Source of the DNA: Bacillus sp. KH172YL63
GTDB lineage: Bacteria > Bacillota > Bacilli > Bacillales > Bacillaceae_B
NCBI RefSeq assembly: GCF_011398925.1
Contig: NZ_AP022842.1
Coordinates: forward strand, 1,786,001-1,850,000
Direction of reading: 5' to 3'
Length of the DNA: 64,000 nucleotides
In this document: in pieces, positions 1 through 9,878 of the stretch
Position numbering within the stretch: the first letter of the stretch is position 1
How the letters are laid out: each line of letters begins with the position of its first letter
The notes under the pieces: model-generated
The model's database searches: none
Told to the model about the DNA's origin: nothing
What the model saw: only the letters and a program-made list of their open reading frames with translations
Translations under genes and position numbers: made by a program

Positions 1-40
1 AAATGGAGTAAGTGAGTTGTGTGGGCGCTTTCTCTGATGG

Positions 41-69
41 TTCACAAATTGTCCCATCCATTATATAAT
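41..69 (+). promoter_or_regulatory. Putative sigma-A promoter of the SulP gene
   Basis: TTCACA at 41-46 and TATAAT at 64-69 are separated by 17 bases, close to the sigma-A consensus. The transcript would carry a leader of about 65 bases that contains a stem-loop with 8-bp arms GACTTTCA/TGAAAGTC at 92-114 just upstream of the ribosome binding site. The hairpin has no T-run and is not a terminator. Confidence 0.55.
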
Positions 70-140
70 GTCCCTTGTGTTTAACGGCCCCGACTTTCAT
101 GAGAGTTGAAAGTCACAAAGAAAGAGGAAGAAGGTGCATT

Positions 141-1622
141 ATGAATTTAAGTGAAAAAATTAAATATGAATGGTTTGGTAATGTGAGAGGGGATGTGCTC
201 TCAGGTATCGTTGTTGCAATGGCTCTGATTCCAGAGGCGATCGCGTTTTCCATCATTGCCGGCGTTGACCCTATGATCGGATTGTATGCTTCATTCTGTA
301 TCGCTGTGGTCATTGCGTTTGTTGGTGGTCGTCCTGGAATGATTTCCGCAGCGACCGGGGCAACTGCCCTGCTGATGACGACGCTTGTAGCAGATCACGG
401 GTTGCAATATCTGTTAGCTGCAACGATTTTAACAGGGGTGCTTCAAATTATCATGGGTGTCCTTAAATTAGGACGTTTAATGAAATTTGTGCCACGCTCT
501 GTCATGGTAGGATTCGTGAACGCATTGGCCATCCTGATCTTTACGGCTCAATTGCCTCACTTTGTCGATGAGACATGGATCATGTATGCGATGGTAGCAG
601 GTGCGCTTGCAATCATCTATATCCTGCCACGTTTCACAAAAGCTGTGCCGTCTGCTCTGGTTGCGATCATTGCGGTGACTGTGTTCGCAGTTCTGACAGG
701 AAGCGGTGTGCGTACAGTCGGGGATATGGGTGAACTAACGCAAACCCTGCCGATTTTCTTGATTCCGGATATTCCGTTTACGTTTGAAACATTACAAATC
801 ATTTTCCCGTATTCCTTATCGATCGCGATTGTCGGATTGGTTGAATCCTTGCTGACTGCTTCCATCGTTGACGATATGACTGATACATCCAGTAATAAGA
901 ATAAAGAAGCAAGAGGACAGGGGATTGCCAATATCGTGTCTGGATTCTTCGGAGGAATGGCAGGTTGCGCAATGATTGGACAATCTGTCATCAACGTGAA
1001 ATCGGGAGGAAGAGGCAGACTCTCAGCTCTTGTTGCCGGGGTATTCTTGATGATCCTGATCCTTGTATTGAATGATTTCCTTGTACAGATTCCGATGGCT
1101 GCTCTCGTTGGCGTCATGTTCATGGTTTCGATCGGGACATTTGATTGGTCTTCATTGAAGAACCTTCACAAAACACCATTTACCGACACACTTGTTATGC
1201 TTGTGACGGTTGGTACCGTATTATTGACACATGACCTATCTAAAGGGGTCCTTGTTGGAATCATCTTAAGCGCAGTATTCTTCGCTTCAAAAATTTCAAA
1301 GGTGAAAATCACTACAATGGCTTCAGAAGAAACCCATAAGAAAGTGTACAGAGTGTCTGGACAGCTGTTCTTCGCTTCTGTTACTGAGTTTGTAGAAAGC
1401 TTTGATTTTAGTGAAAATATCTCTGAAGTGACGCTGGATCTGACTCATGCCCACCTTTGGGATGACTCAGCTGTAGGCGCGATTGATAAAATCGTGATTA
1501 AGTATCACCAGAATGGGGTAAAAGTAAATTTGATCGGCTTGAACACAGAAAGTAATCAATTGATTGACAAACTGGCTGTTCATAATAAGCCGGGCGGATT
1601 GAATAAAGCTGCCAATCATTAA
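141..1622 (+). CDS. SulP-family inorganic anion transporter
   Basis: A 493-residue integral membrane protein of the SulP (sulfate permease/SLC26) family. The N-terminal two thirds holds roughly 10-12 hydrophobic segments, with the typical early segment rich in Ala/Pro ([18 protein letters not shown]) and the [13 protein letters not shown] region of the transport core. The last ~95 residues form a cytoplasmic STAS domain (from about residue 395; [20 protein letters not shown]). Substrate cannot be read from sequence: sulfate, bicarbonate or other anions are all possible. I chose the ATG at 141 because GAGGAAGAAGG lies just upstream and the hydrophobic core starts about 20 residues later; an in-frame upstream extension to 75 runs through the leader hairpin. 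It is monocistronic, ending at the hairpin at 1636-1665. Confidence 0.9.
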   Translation: MNLSEKIKYEWFGNVRGDVLSGIVVAMALIPEAIAFSIIAGVDPMIGLYASFCIAVVIAFVGGRPGMISAATGATALLMTTLVADHGLQYLLAATILTGVLQIIMGVLKLGRLMKFVPRSVMVGFVNALAILIFTAQLPHFVDETWIMYAMVAGALAIIYILPRFTKAVPSALVAIIAVTVFAVLTGSGVRTVGDMGELTQTLPIFLIPDIPFTFETLQIIFPYSLSIAIVGLVESLLTASIVDDMTDTSSNKNKEARGQGIANIVSGFFGGMAGCAMIGQSVINVKSGGRGRLSALVAGVFLMILILVLNDFLVQIPMAALVGVMFMVSIGTFDWSSLKNLHKTPFTDTLVMLVTVGTVLLTHDLSKGVLVGIILSAVFFASKISKVKITTMASEETHKKVYRVSGQLFFASVTEFVESFDFSENISEVTLDLTHAHLWDDSAVGAIDKIVIKYHQNGVKVNLIGLNTESNQLIDKLAVHNKPGGLNKAANH

Positions 1623-1635
1623 TGATATAGTAAAA

Positions 1636-1665
1636 GCCCTTGGTCGATCTGACCAGGGGTTTTTC
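1636..1665 (+). terminator. Intrinsic terminator after SulP gene
   Basis: CCCTTGGTC and GACCAGGGG form a 9-bp stem around a 5-base loop, followed by TTTTTC. Confidence 0.85.
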
Positions 1666-1693
1666 TGTACATATTCAGAATGGAGGAAGAGGG

Positions 1694-2959
1694 TTGACAA
1701 AAATACATTCAAATCTCCCATTTCAGTCAAAAACTTACTATGGATGGTCCATCGTGGCAGTATCTGCCCTTTGTGTCTTTTTTTCAGGACCGGGACAAAC
1801 TTATTCGGTTTCTGTTTTCATCGACGCGTACATAAAGGAATTTGGTTGGGGGAGGTCTGAAATTTCCAGTATATACTCTGCCGCGACCCTGCTGGCAGGG
1901 TTATGCATGTTTATGATCGGTCGACTCATTGATCGATATGGGCAGAGGACAATGTTGGTTACGGTGTCGTTTCTGCTTTCCTTTGCATGCTTCTTTAATA
2001 GTATCGTGACGAACCTCGTGATGCTTTTTATCGGCTTCTTCCTTCTCCGCTTACTCGGTCAAGGCTCCATGACACTTATTCCAAATACACTTGTTCCCCA
2101 GTGGTTCATTACGAAGAGGGGAAAGGCATTAAGTTTCATGGCAATCGGCGGCTTTGCAAGTTCTGCATTATTTCCTTTGGTTAATACGTATCTTGTCTCA
2201 GCCCATGGATGGAGAAACTCGTGGCTGGTATGGGGTGGGTTGCTGCTCATATTGGTCCTTCCAATCGTTTACTTCTTCGTCAGGAATAAGCCTGAAGATG
2301 TTGGCGTGCTGCCTGATGGGCATATCGATACTGCGTCTGAAGAAAGATCTGGTCATTCCGATTTAATCGAAGACAATTGGTCACTGAAGGAAGCGATGCG
2401 CACGAGGGCGTTTTGGCTGATCCTCTTTTGTGTCAGTATACCGGCGCTGATCAATACCGGCATCACGTTTCACTTGATCTCCATTTTTAAATGGAATGAT
2501 CTCTCGGTTGGTACGGCTGCCTTTGTACTCAGCCTGATGGCCCTGATCGGATTTCCGATCACACTCATAGCAGGAAGGGTACTGGACAGGGTGAAAGTGA
2601 ATGTTGTGTTGACGGGTATATTTGTCGGAGAAGTGATCTTCACTCTGTTTCTGATCATAACAGATACACCATTAAAAGCGGTCATATTCGGTGTATTATG
2701 GGGGATAAGCGGCGGCTTCGAAAGGATTGCACTGAATTATGTCTGGCCAAGTTACTTCGGCAGGGCGTCCCTGGGCAGCATTAAAGGGACAGCGACCACC
2801 GTGATGGTGCTCGGGTCTGCTTTCGGTCCACTGCCATTTGGGTTTGCTTTTGATACCTTTCACGGTTACAAAGAAATTTTGCTGCTTTCCCTTGTTTTCC
2901 CCGTCCTTGGAATCATTTGTTCAATCGCTGCCAAAAAACCGGAAAGGCTTAAGGTTTGA
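1694..2959 (+). CDS. MFS transporter (OFA-like major facilitator)
   Basis: A 421-residue major facilitator with about 12 transmembrane segments. The motif-A-type loop between TM2 and TM3 is visible (GRLIDRYGQRTML). The opening YYGWSIVAVSALCVFFSGPGQTYSVSVF and the WGRSEISSIYS segment resemble the oxalate/formate-antiporter-like MFS group common in Bacilli; the substrate is unknown. Start chosen at the TTG at 1694: GGAGG (1682-1686) lies 7 bases upstream, whereas the longer frame would begin inside the preceding terminator. No partner gene; it ends at a long perfect hairpin (2973-3012) that faces the convergent M4 protease gene. Confidence 0.85.
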   Translation: MTKIHSNLPFQSKTYYGWSIVAVSALCVFFSGPGQTYSVSVFIDAYIKEFGWGRSEISSIYSAATLLAGLCMFMIGRLIDRYGQRTMLVTVSFLLSFACFFNSIVTNLVMLFIGFFLLRLLGQGSMTLIPNTLVPQWFITKRGKALSFMAIGGFASSALFPLVNTYLVSAHGWRNSWLVWGGLLLILVLPIVYFFVRNKPEDVGVLPDGHIDTASEERSGHSDLIEDNWSLKEAMRTRAFWLILFCVSIPALINTGITFHLISIFKWNDLSVGTAAFVLSLMALIGFPITLIAGRVLDRVKVNVVLTGIFVGEVIFTLFLIITDTPLKAVIFGVLWGISGGFERIALNYVWPSYFGRASLGSIKGTATTVMVLGSAFGPLPFGFAFDTFHGYKEILLLSLVFPVLGIICSIAAKKPERLKV

Positions 2960-2972
2960 AGGACCATAAGAA

Positions 2973-3012
2973 AATCCGAACGATTTCGCCATGTGTGAAA
3001 TCGTTCGGATTG
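2973..3012. terminator. Long perfect hairpin, probable bidirectional terminator
   Basis: AATCCGAACGATTTC and GAAATCGTTCGGATT form a perfect 15-bp stem with a 9-base loop between two convergent genes. The T-run is weak. It belongs to a group of hairpins in this window sharing the TCCGRA seed (see findings). Confidence 0.7.
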
Positions 3013-3051
3013 AATGAAACAATCTTCTAAGCTTTTGGATTTAAGGGTGTG

Positions 3052-4704
<1,653 letters not shown>

Positions 4705-4913
4705 CTAATAATTCTGTCAAATAAAGATTATCATAGGATTCAGCGATGTGGTATTGAGAAAATCCGGGACTTTATACCGATAGAGAGTCAGGTGTTTAGG
4801 AGCGAATGAAGGAAATATTTCATCATAACGGGCAGAAATGGACAAGGGAAAAAGATTGCTTCTTTTATGGTAAAATATGCTAACATGAAGAAGTGAAGGG
4901 AGGGGTCGGATTG

Positions 4914-5596
4914 ATGGGTACGTTATTTCTGTCAGGAGGAGGAGACCGTGAACAGACGAGGGAAATTGATGCAGCATTCGCTGCAGAAGTGGATAGGTCA
5001 AAACCGGTCCTTTATATACCGGTTGCCATGGACGAATCCCATATTTCTTATGACTCCTGCTATGAATGGATTAAGAGGACGCTGTTTCCGCTTGGATTGC
5101 GGGAAATTTCGATGTGGGTCGATTTATCTCAAAGGACAATTGAAGAGTTGCGTGGCTTTTCTGCCGTATACATTGGCGGTGGAAACACATACAGCCTTTT
5201 GAAGAATTTCTCGGAGACAGGTTTTCATACGTTGCTGGATAAGTTCCTGGCTGAAGGTGGCATCGTCTATGGAGGCAGTGCCGGTGCCATTATCATGGGG
5301 GCATCCATTTTGACCTGCGCACATATGGACGAGAATGCCGTTGGCTTGAATTCGTTCAATGGCTTGTCATTGATGGAGGACTATTCCATATGGTGTCATT
5401 ACGAAGAGAAGGACGATCCGCTCGTCCGGGGGTTATGGATACAACGGGAACACCAGTCATTGCTTTAACGGAGAGAACAGGATTGAAAATGCAGGATGGA
5501 AAAGCGGTGGTCCTCGGCACGATGGATGGGTTTGTGTTCACTGGAAGAGAGAAAATCAGGCTCCAGCCAGGACAGTGGCTGGAGGATATATTTTAA
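4914..5596 (+). pseudogene. S51-like peptidase (Type 1 glutamine amidotransferase-like), frameshifted
   Basis: The N-terminal frame reads MGTLFLSGGGDREQ..., with the family features IGGGNTYSLL and the nucleophile-elbow-like YGGSAGAIIMG (peptidase S51/YgaJ-like, usually ~220-235 residues). That frame stops at 5468 after an unrelated tail. The missing C-terminal part (MDTTGTPVIALTERTG...GFVFTGREKIRL) continues in another frame from about 5430 to 5596. Adding one G to the five-G run at 5428-5432 would join the two into one ~228-residue protein. Either a real 1-base deletion or a homopolymer sequencing error is possible. Start ATG 4914 follows GGGAGGGG; GTG 4893 and TTG 4911 are alternatives. The methyltransferase gene follows 15 bases downstream. 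Confidence 0.8.
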
Positions 5597-5611
5597 GAAA
5601 GCAGGTGGCAA

Positions 5612-6364
5612 ATGAAACAGAATATATATGATCATCCGACATTTTTTAAAGGATATCTGGAATTAAGGGACAGCGGAATCACATATAATGATTTTCTTGA
5701 GCAGCCGGCCATGAAAGCGGAAATACCCGATCTGAAAGGGAAGAGAGTGTTAGATTTGGGCTGCGGCACGGGCGTTCTCTCTTCTTATTGTGTGGAGAAA
5801 GGGTGCACTTCCGTTGATTCTGTCGACATCTCAAGCAAAATGATTCAAAGAGCTGAGGAGAGAAACCCTCACACGAAGATAAATTACATATGCACACCCA
5901 TTGAAGAATTCGAAGGGAGGGACAATGCTTACGACGTGATTGTCAGCTCCCTGGCGATTCATTATATAGCAGATTATGAAACGCTCATGAAGGGATTGGC
6001 AGACTGGCTAAAAGAAGACGGAAAGCTGATCTTTTCCATCGAACACCCGGTTGTAACAGCACGACAGGAAATGAACAATTGGGCCAAGGATGAAAACGGG
6101 GAACGGCTTCACTGGGCTTTGGATGATTACCATAAGGAAGGCAGGAGGGAGCAGCATTGGTTTGTTGATGGTGTGATAAAGTACCACAGGACGATCTCTA
6201 CCCTCATCAACGGGTTGACCGCTGCAGGTTTCATGATAGAGAAAATAGTCGAACCGCTTCCTGATCAAGAAGGACTGGAGCATCTACCCAACTTGGCAAA
6301 TGAGTACAGAAGGCCATCCTTTATGATCATCAGATCGAGGAAGATCAATCAAACCCAGGTGTAG
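5612..6364 (+). CDS. Class I SAM-dependent methyltransferase
   Basis: A 250-residue soluble protein with a Rossmann-type methyltransferase core: motif I VLDLGCGTGVLSSYC (about 46-60), acidic motif II VDSVDIS, motif IV-like YDVIVSSLAIHYI and a C-terminal half rich in aromatic residues that probably makes the acceptor pocket (FSIEHPVVTAR, HWFVDGVIKYHRT). The acceptor is unknown. The ATG at 5612 has a GCAGGTGG site 5 bases upstream. It probably shares a transcript with the frameshifted S51-like gene 15 bases before it. Confidence 0.88.
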   Translation: MKQNIYDHPTFFKGYLELRDSGITYNDFLEQPAMKAEIPDLKGKRVLDLGCGTGVLSSYCVEKGCTSVDSVDISSKMIQRAEERNPHTKINYICTPIEEFEGRDNAYDVIVSSLAIHYIADYETLMKGLADWLKEDGKLIFSIEHPVVTARQEMNNWAKDENGERLHWALDDYHKEGRREQHWFVDGVIKYHRTISTLINGLTAAGFMIEKIVEPLPDQEGLEHLPNLANEYRRPSFMIIRSRKINQTQV

Positions 6365-6409
6365 AATTGAATGTAAAAGTGAATTTTATTTAAAAAACGG
6401 TGGGATATA

Positions 6410-6439
6410 TTGACAAAAAGGAAGTTATTCCTATATAAT
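6410..6439 (+). promoter_or_regulatory. Sigma-A promoter for the T-box leader
   Basis: Perfect TTGACA (6410-6415) and perfect TATAAT (6434-6439) with an 18-base spacer; transcription should begin near 6446, about 20 bases before stem I of the T-box. Confidence 0.8.
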
Positions 6440-6445
6440 TTCAAT

Positions 6446-6732
6446 AATTTAAAATATTTCCATTTTGACAGTGAAAAGACATTCATCGAGATAGAAATGA
6501 TGTACAGAGAGCTCTTAACTGCTGAAAAAGAGACTTCATGATCCCGTTGATAAAATCCTTTGAGTCATGCATGAAGCAATTTGTTTGTAAATGCATCGGG
6601 TTCTCCCGTTATAGAGACAGGATATACTAATATCCGACAAGGTTGATATGGTGACATATCAATAAACTGAGGTGGTACCGCGATCTGAACTCTCGCCCTC
6701 AAGATTTTATTCTTGGGGGCGGGGTTTTTTTA
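6446..6732 (+). promoter_or_regulatory. T-box riboswitch upstream of a GNAT acetyltransferase
   Basis: The conserved T-box sequence GAGGTGGTACCGCG lies at 6669-6682 and is followed by a terminator (CGCCCTCAAGA / TCTTGGGGGCG, then TTTTTTT, to 6731). Stem I can be drawn from TGAC (6466-6469) plus AAAG to CTTT plus GTCA (6558-6567), with the AGAGAG motif at 6506-6511. By analogy with the tyrosine leader in this window the specifier should lie just before 6558: AAT (Asn, 6554-6556) or, one base on, ATC (Ile, 6555-6557). I cannot decide between them. Uncharged tRNA should favour antitermination and readthrough into the acetyltransferase gene. Confidence 0.88.
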
Positions 6733-6753
6733 TATTGAAAAGGAGTGGTCATG

Positions 6754-7314
6754 ATGAACCCAGTATTACTCGATATTCCAGAAATCATTGAAACAGAAAG
6801 ACTAGTATTAAGGATGCCAAAGCCTGGGGATGGCACTGTTGTGAATGGTGCAATTAAGGCTTCCATAAATGAATTAAGGCCTTGGCTGGGCTTTGTGCAG
6901 GAAGAGCCTTCAGTCGAAGATACTGAAACGAACACAGTGGAAGCACATGCAAACTTTCTCACAAGGGCGAGCTTGAGGTATCTTATTTTCAAAAAAGGGA
7001 CAAATGAATTTATCGGTTCGACCGGTTTTCATAATATTGACTGGAACGTCCCTAAATTCGAAGTTGGCTATTGGATCGACACCCGTATGGGAGGACACGG
7101 ATACATGGTGGAAGCAGTAGGGAAGTTGACTGAATTCGCTTTAAGCGAGCTGAAAGGGAAAAGGGTCGAAATCCGATGTGAATCCACCAACATGAAAAGC
7201 AGGGCAATCCCGGAAAAGCTTGGCTATGAATTGGAAGGGATCCTCCGGAATGAAGATCTTTCAGTCGACAATGAAAGACTAACGGATACGTGTGTGTACG
7301 GAAGGATATCTTGA
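6754..7314 (+). CDS. GNAT N-acetyltransferase (RimJ/RimL type), T-box controlled
   Basis: A ~187-residue GNAT protein of the RimJ/RimL subgroup: N-terminal ETERLVLRMPKPGDG, strand-4 region FEVGYWIDTRMGGHGYMVEAV (acetyl-CoA pyrophosphate-loop region) and the C-terminal NMKSRAIPEKLGYELEGILRNE that is typical of these enzymes. It should transfer acetyl from acetyl-CoA to an amine; the substrate may be a protein N-terminus, an antibiotic or an amino-acid-like compound. Start ATG 6754 (6751 is equally possible) follows AAAAGGAG. The striking point is its leader: it is the only gene directly behind the T-box terminator, so its expression should respond to charging of a specific tRNA. Confidence 0.88.
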   Translation: MNPVLLDIPEIIETERLVLRMPKPGDGTVVNGAIKASINELRPWLGFVQEEPSVEDTETNTVEAHANFLTRASLRYLIFKKGTNEFIGSTGFHNIDWNVPKFEVGYWIDTRMGGHGYMVEAVGKLTEFALSELKGKRVEIRCESTNMKSRAIPEKLGYELEGILRNEDLSVDNERLTDTCVYGRIS

Positions 7315-7414
7315 TTGATGAGAAGCCGGACGAATATTGGCAGAATTCAATATTCATAGATTCTTATCGAATTGGTGTAATGTTATACATTCATTGAAAC
7401 AGGAGGTAATCTAC

Positions 7415-8236
7415 ATGAAACGATATATATGTGAAACATGCGGGGTACAGTATCAAGCTTCTGAAGAGGAACCGGAAATTTGCATCATTTGTGAGGAAGA
7501 GCGACAATATGTCAACCCCGCCGGACAGTCCTGGACGACTCTCGAGGAAATGAAACGGGGCTCATTCCAAAATTCGATTACACTTGAAGAAGCGGGCTTA
7601 TACAGTGTGAAAACTCAGCCGCAGTTCGCGATTGGCCAGACCGCATACGTTATTCAGGAGAACGGTTTCAATCTTCTTTGGGATTGCATCTCTTATCTTG
7701 ATGAGAAAACGTTTCAGGAAATACATAAGCTGGGGGGACTTGATGCAATTGCCCTGTCCCACCCTCACTACTATTCCACGCAGGTGGAATGGGCGGAAAC
7801 GTTCCAGGTTCCACTTTACATTCACGAAGACGACAGAGAATGGGTGATGAGAGAAAGTGACTTCATCCACTATTGGAGCGGGGAGTCCCTCGAACTTCAT
7901 GAAGGTGTGACCATCCATAGGTTAGGTGGTCACTTCAAGGGTGGAGCGGTACTGGAATGGAAAGCGGGCTTTGAAGAACAGGGGGTATTGCTTACAGGGG
8001 ATATCATTCAGGTTGTCGCTGACCGTAATTGGGTGAGCTTCATGTACAGCTACCCGAACCTGATCCCTCTTCCGGCTGCGAAGGTGAAAGAAATAGCATC
8101 GAAAGTGGAGGGGTTGTCCTTCGACCGGATTTACAATGCTTTTCACAAGGTCGTGGAGGAGCATGCCCATGAAAAGGTGCAGAAATCGGCAGAAAGATAT
8201 GTGCGTGCTTTGGAGGGGCTGTTATTTGATACGTAA
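7415..8236 (+). CDS. MBL-fold hydrolase-like protein with N-terminal zinc knuckles
   Basis: A 273-residue protein. Residues 1-30 carry two CxxC pairs (C6/C9 and C23/C26), a rubredoxin/zinc-ribbon-like module. The rest resembles the metallo-beta-lactamase fold: the region that normally reads HxHxDH is SHPHYYS (115-121), so the first two His are present but the Asp-His pair is replaced by Tyr-Ser; LTGDIIQVVADRNWV supplies a later ligand-like Asp. It may bind metal atypically or act on a non-lactam substrate; activity is uncertain. The start ATG 7415 follows AGGAGG with 8 bases spacing, and a 26-residue upstream extension has no RBS. The following serine hydrolase gene overlaps its 3' end by 11 bases, suggesting translational coupling. 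Confidence 0.85.
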   Translation: MKRYICETCGVQYQASEEEPEICIICEEERQYVNPAGQSWTTLEEMKRGSFQNSITLEEAGLYSVKTQPQFAIGQTAYVIQENGFNLLWDCISYLDEKTFQEIHKLGGLDAIALSHPHYYSTQVEWAETFQVPLYIHEDDREWVMRESDFIHYWSGESLELHEGVTIHRLGGHFKGGAVLEWKAGFEEQGVLLTGDIIQVVADRNWVSFMYSYPNLIPLPAAKVKEIASKVEGLSFDRIYNAFHKVVEEHAHEKVQKSAERYVRALEGLLFDT

Positions 8237-8918
8237 GGAGCGGTTAAGGGAGGAGATCCTCGCAGTAATCCCGGGGAATATGAGACTGGGTTTTTATTTA
8301 TACGACACTCATTCCAAACAATCAATCGGAATCAATGAACATGAATGGTTCCCCTTGGCAAGCATCACAAAATGGATCACATCCATCTTTGTGGCGGCCC
8401 ATCATACAGTTGAAGAGGATGAGCTTTTCTCTGCTGTCAGTGAACATAGCGGGTCAGCATACGGAAAGTTATGTGAAAAGCTCCCAGAGAACACGCTTAA
8501 CGAGCGATTAAAGGGGCTCGAGATCGATTGCAGGGTTACTTCTGAAAATGATGACACGATTCATAATTGTGGAACCCCTGCAGGCCTTTTTAAAGTGATG
8601 AACCTTCTGTTTTTTGGTCCTGACCAGGAAAAGATGACTGCCATAATAGAAGGAATGAAACTGCAGACGGATCCCGATGGCTTTCGCTTCAATGGTCATT
8701 GGAATCATATGACAGGTGGTCTGGCCGGGGTGTGCAATGACGTCGGTTATGTGAAAACCGAAGAGGGGGAAGTCATGGTGATCGGCCTGCTTCACACCAA
8801 TGATGAGACCGTTGAATGGGAATCGCTTGAAAAGGTAATGAACAGGATAGGTGAGTTGATCAGTGAGGCAAATTTACTGCCACTCTCTGAAACAAAGTAC
8901 AACCGGCTTCAAATATGA
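8226..8918 (+). CDS. Beta-lactamase-like serine hydrolase
   Basis: A 230-residue protein of the serine beta-lactamase/transpeptidase-like fold. The nucleophile motif SxxK is present as SITK (46-49) in FPLASITKWITSIFV. The third box appears as HMTGG within WNHMTGGLAGVCNDVGYV, where class A enzymes have KTG; the SDN box is degenerate (HSGSAYGKL). No signal peptide is visible, so it is probably cytoplasmic and not a secreted penicillinase. I chose TTG 8226, overlapping the MBL-fold gene by 11 bases, because GGAGGGG lies 7 bases upstream; longer frames start inside the upstream gene without RBS. It ends in a hairpin shared with the convergent acetyltransferase gene. Confidence 0.8.
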   Translation: MIRKERLREEILAVIPGNMRLGFYLYDTHSKQSIGINEHEWFPLASITKWITSIFVAAHHTVEEDELFSAVSEHSGSAYGKLCEKLPENTLNERLKGLEIDCRVTSENDDTIHNCGTPAGLFKVMNLLFFGPDQEKMTAIIEGMKLQTDPDGFRFNGHWNHMTGGLAGVCNDVGYVKTEEGEVMVIGLLHTNDETVEWESLEKVMNRIGELISEANLLPLSETKYNRLQI

Positions 8919-8930
8919 TGCCGGTTGTTT
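8899..8930. terminator. Bidirectional terminator between convergent genes
   Basis: ACAACCGGC and GCCGGTTGT pair over a 13-base loop, followed by TTTC. The 5' arm overlaps the end of the serine hydrolase gene, and the next gene on the minus strand ends at 8934. Confidence 0.75.
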
Positions 8931-8933
8931 CAA

Positions 8934-9479
8934 TTATACTTTCATCCAATCCCTTTTCAGTAAGCTGTATGTGACAATATCCTCATAATGGTCATACAGC
9001 CATTGGCCGTCCCTCGTGATGCCCTCTTGTATAAAACCCAATCTTTCCGGAACTCCGATGCTTTTCTTGTTGCTGACTGCACACTGAATGTCTATCCGGT
9101 TAAGGTTCATTTCAATAAAAAGGTACGGTAATAGTGCAGAAATCGCTCTTGTAATGATCCCTTTCCCTTCTGCAGACTGGGCGAGGAGGTATCCGATACT
9201 CGTGCTCCGAGTTTTCCAGTCAATGTAGTGAAGGCCGACCATACCGACCAATTCCCCCTGATAGCGGATGCCGGCATCAAAACCGTTGTTGTCTGCGTAT
9301 TTCTGTATCCATATGGGGATCACCGGTTCCAGGTCCTCTGGACATTGCCGTTTATCCACCCAAAGCAGCCACTGCCTGAGATGACTGCGGTTTGAATCGA
9401 TCAATTCATATAATTCTTTTTTATGCTGCTGTTGGAATAACTCAATTGAAATTTCTTCATCCACTGTGAAAGAAAACAA
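8934..9479 (-). CDS. GNAT N-acetyltransferase (RimL/YdaF type)
   Basis: A 181-residue acetyltransferase of the ribosomal-protein-serine acetyltransferase-like group. Visible features: N-terminal SIELFQQQHKKELYELIDSNRSHLRQWLLWVD, the central GELVGMVGLHYIDWKTRSTSIGYLL strand region, AEGKGIITRAISALLPYLF (acetyl-CoA binding loop) and VSNKKSIGVPERLGFIQEG. The substrate is not readable; ribosomal protein L7/L12-like or small amine substrates are known in this group. The start is TTG at 9479 with AAGGAG 9 bases upstream. It is monocistronic and convergent with the serine hydrolase gene. It is not closely similar to the T-box-controlled GNAT at 6754. Confidence 0.88.
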   Translation of the reverse strand: MFSFTVDEEISIELFQQQHKKELYELIDSNRSHLRQWLLWVDKRQCPEDLEPVIPIWIQKYADNNGFDAGIRYQGELVGMVGLHYIDWKTRSTSIGYLLAQSAEGKGIITRAISALLPYLFIEMNLNRIDIQCAVSNKKSIGVPERLGFIQEGITRDGQWLYDHYEDIVTYSLLKRDWMKV

Positions 9480-9878
9480 GATGCTCCACTCCTTACTTTG
9501 ATTTAGAAAATTATACCATGTGAAAAATGGAACATGCCTGTTTTTTATAACTTTTCAGAAAGGAATGTGTTTTTCTTTCCATCCTTGGATTACTTATTCA
9601 CTTGATTGTCGGTATGGAGAGAACCAATTGATTTCCGCTATATTGGGCAAAACCCTTCTGCAAGAGATACCGTAAGAGCTTTACACCGCCCCGTTAACAT
9701 CGACTGCCCCTATAAGTTTCAGCGCAAACCTGTTCAAAATTCAGCCTTTGAAATACAAATCATACTGTATTACGGAATTCCAATTCTTCACAACACTTAT
9801 AAATCCCTTGAAACATTACCATACTTTAAGTAGTATAGATAAGTAGAAAATTGTAGAGTTTTGAAATGAGGGTTTTAA
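9480..9878. other. 399-base intergenic region, function not recognised
   Basis: Between the divergent GNAT and RlmN genes. I see no gene with a ribosome binding site. A 75-codon open frame (9606-9833) begins at TTG without RBS. Just before rlmN are short A/T-rich dyads (ATACT...AGTAT at about 9820-9835). It may hold promoters for both genes and a leader for rlmN, but nothing specific was identified. Confidence 0.4.

Noticed and set aside
9606..9833. 75-codon open frame before rlmN
   Set aside because: Begins at TTG with no ribosome binding site and shows no recognisable composition or family; treated as chance.
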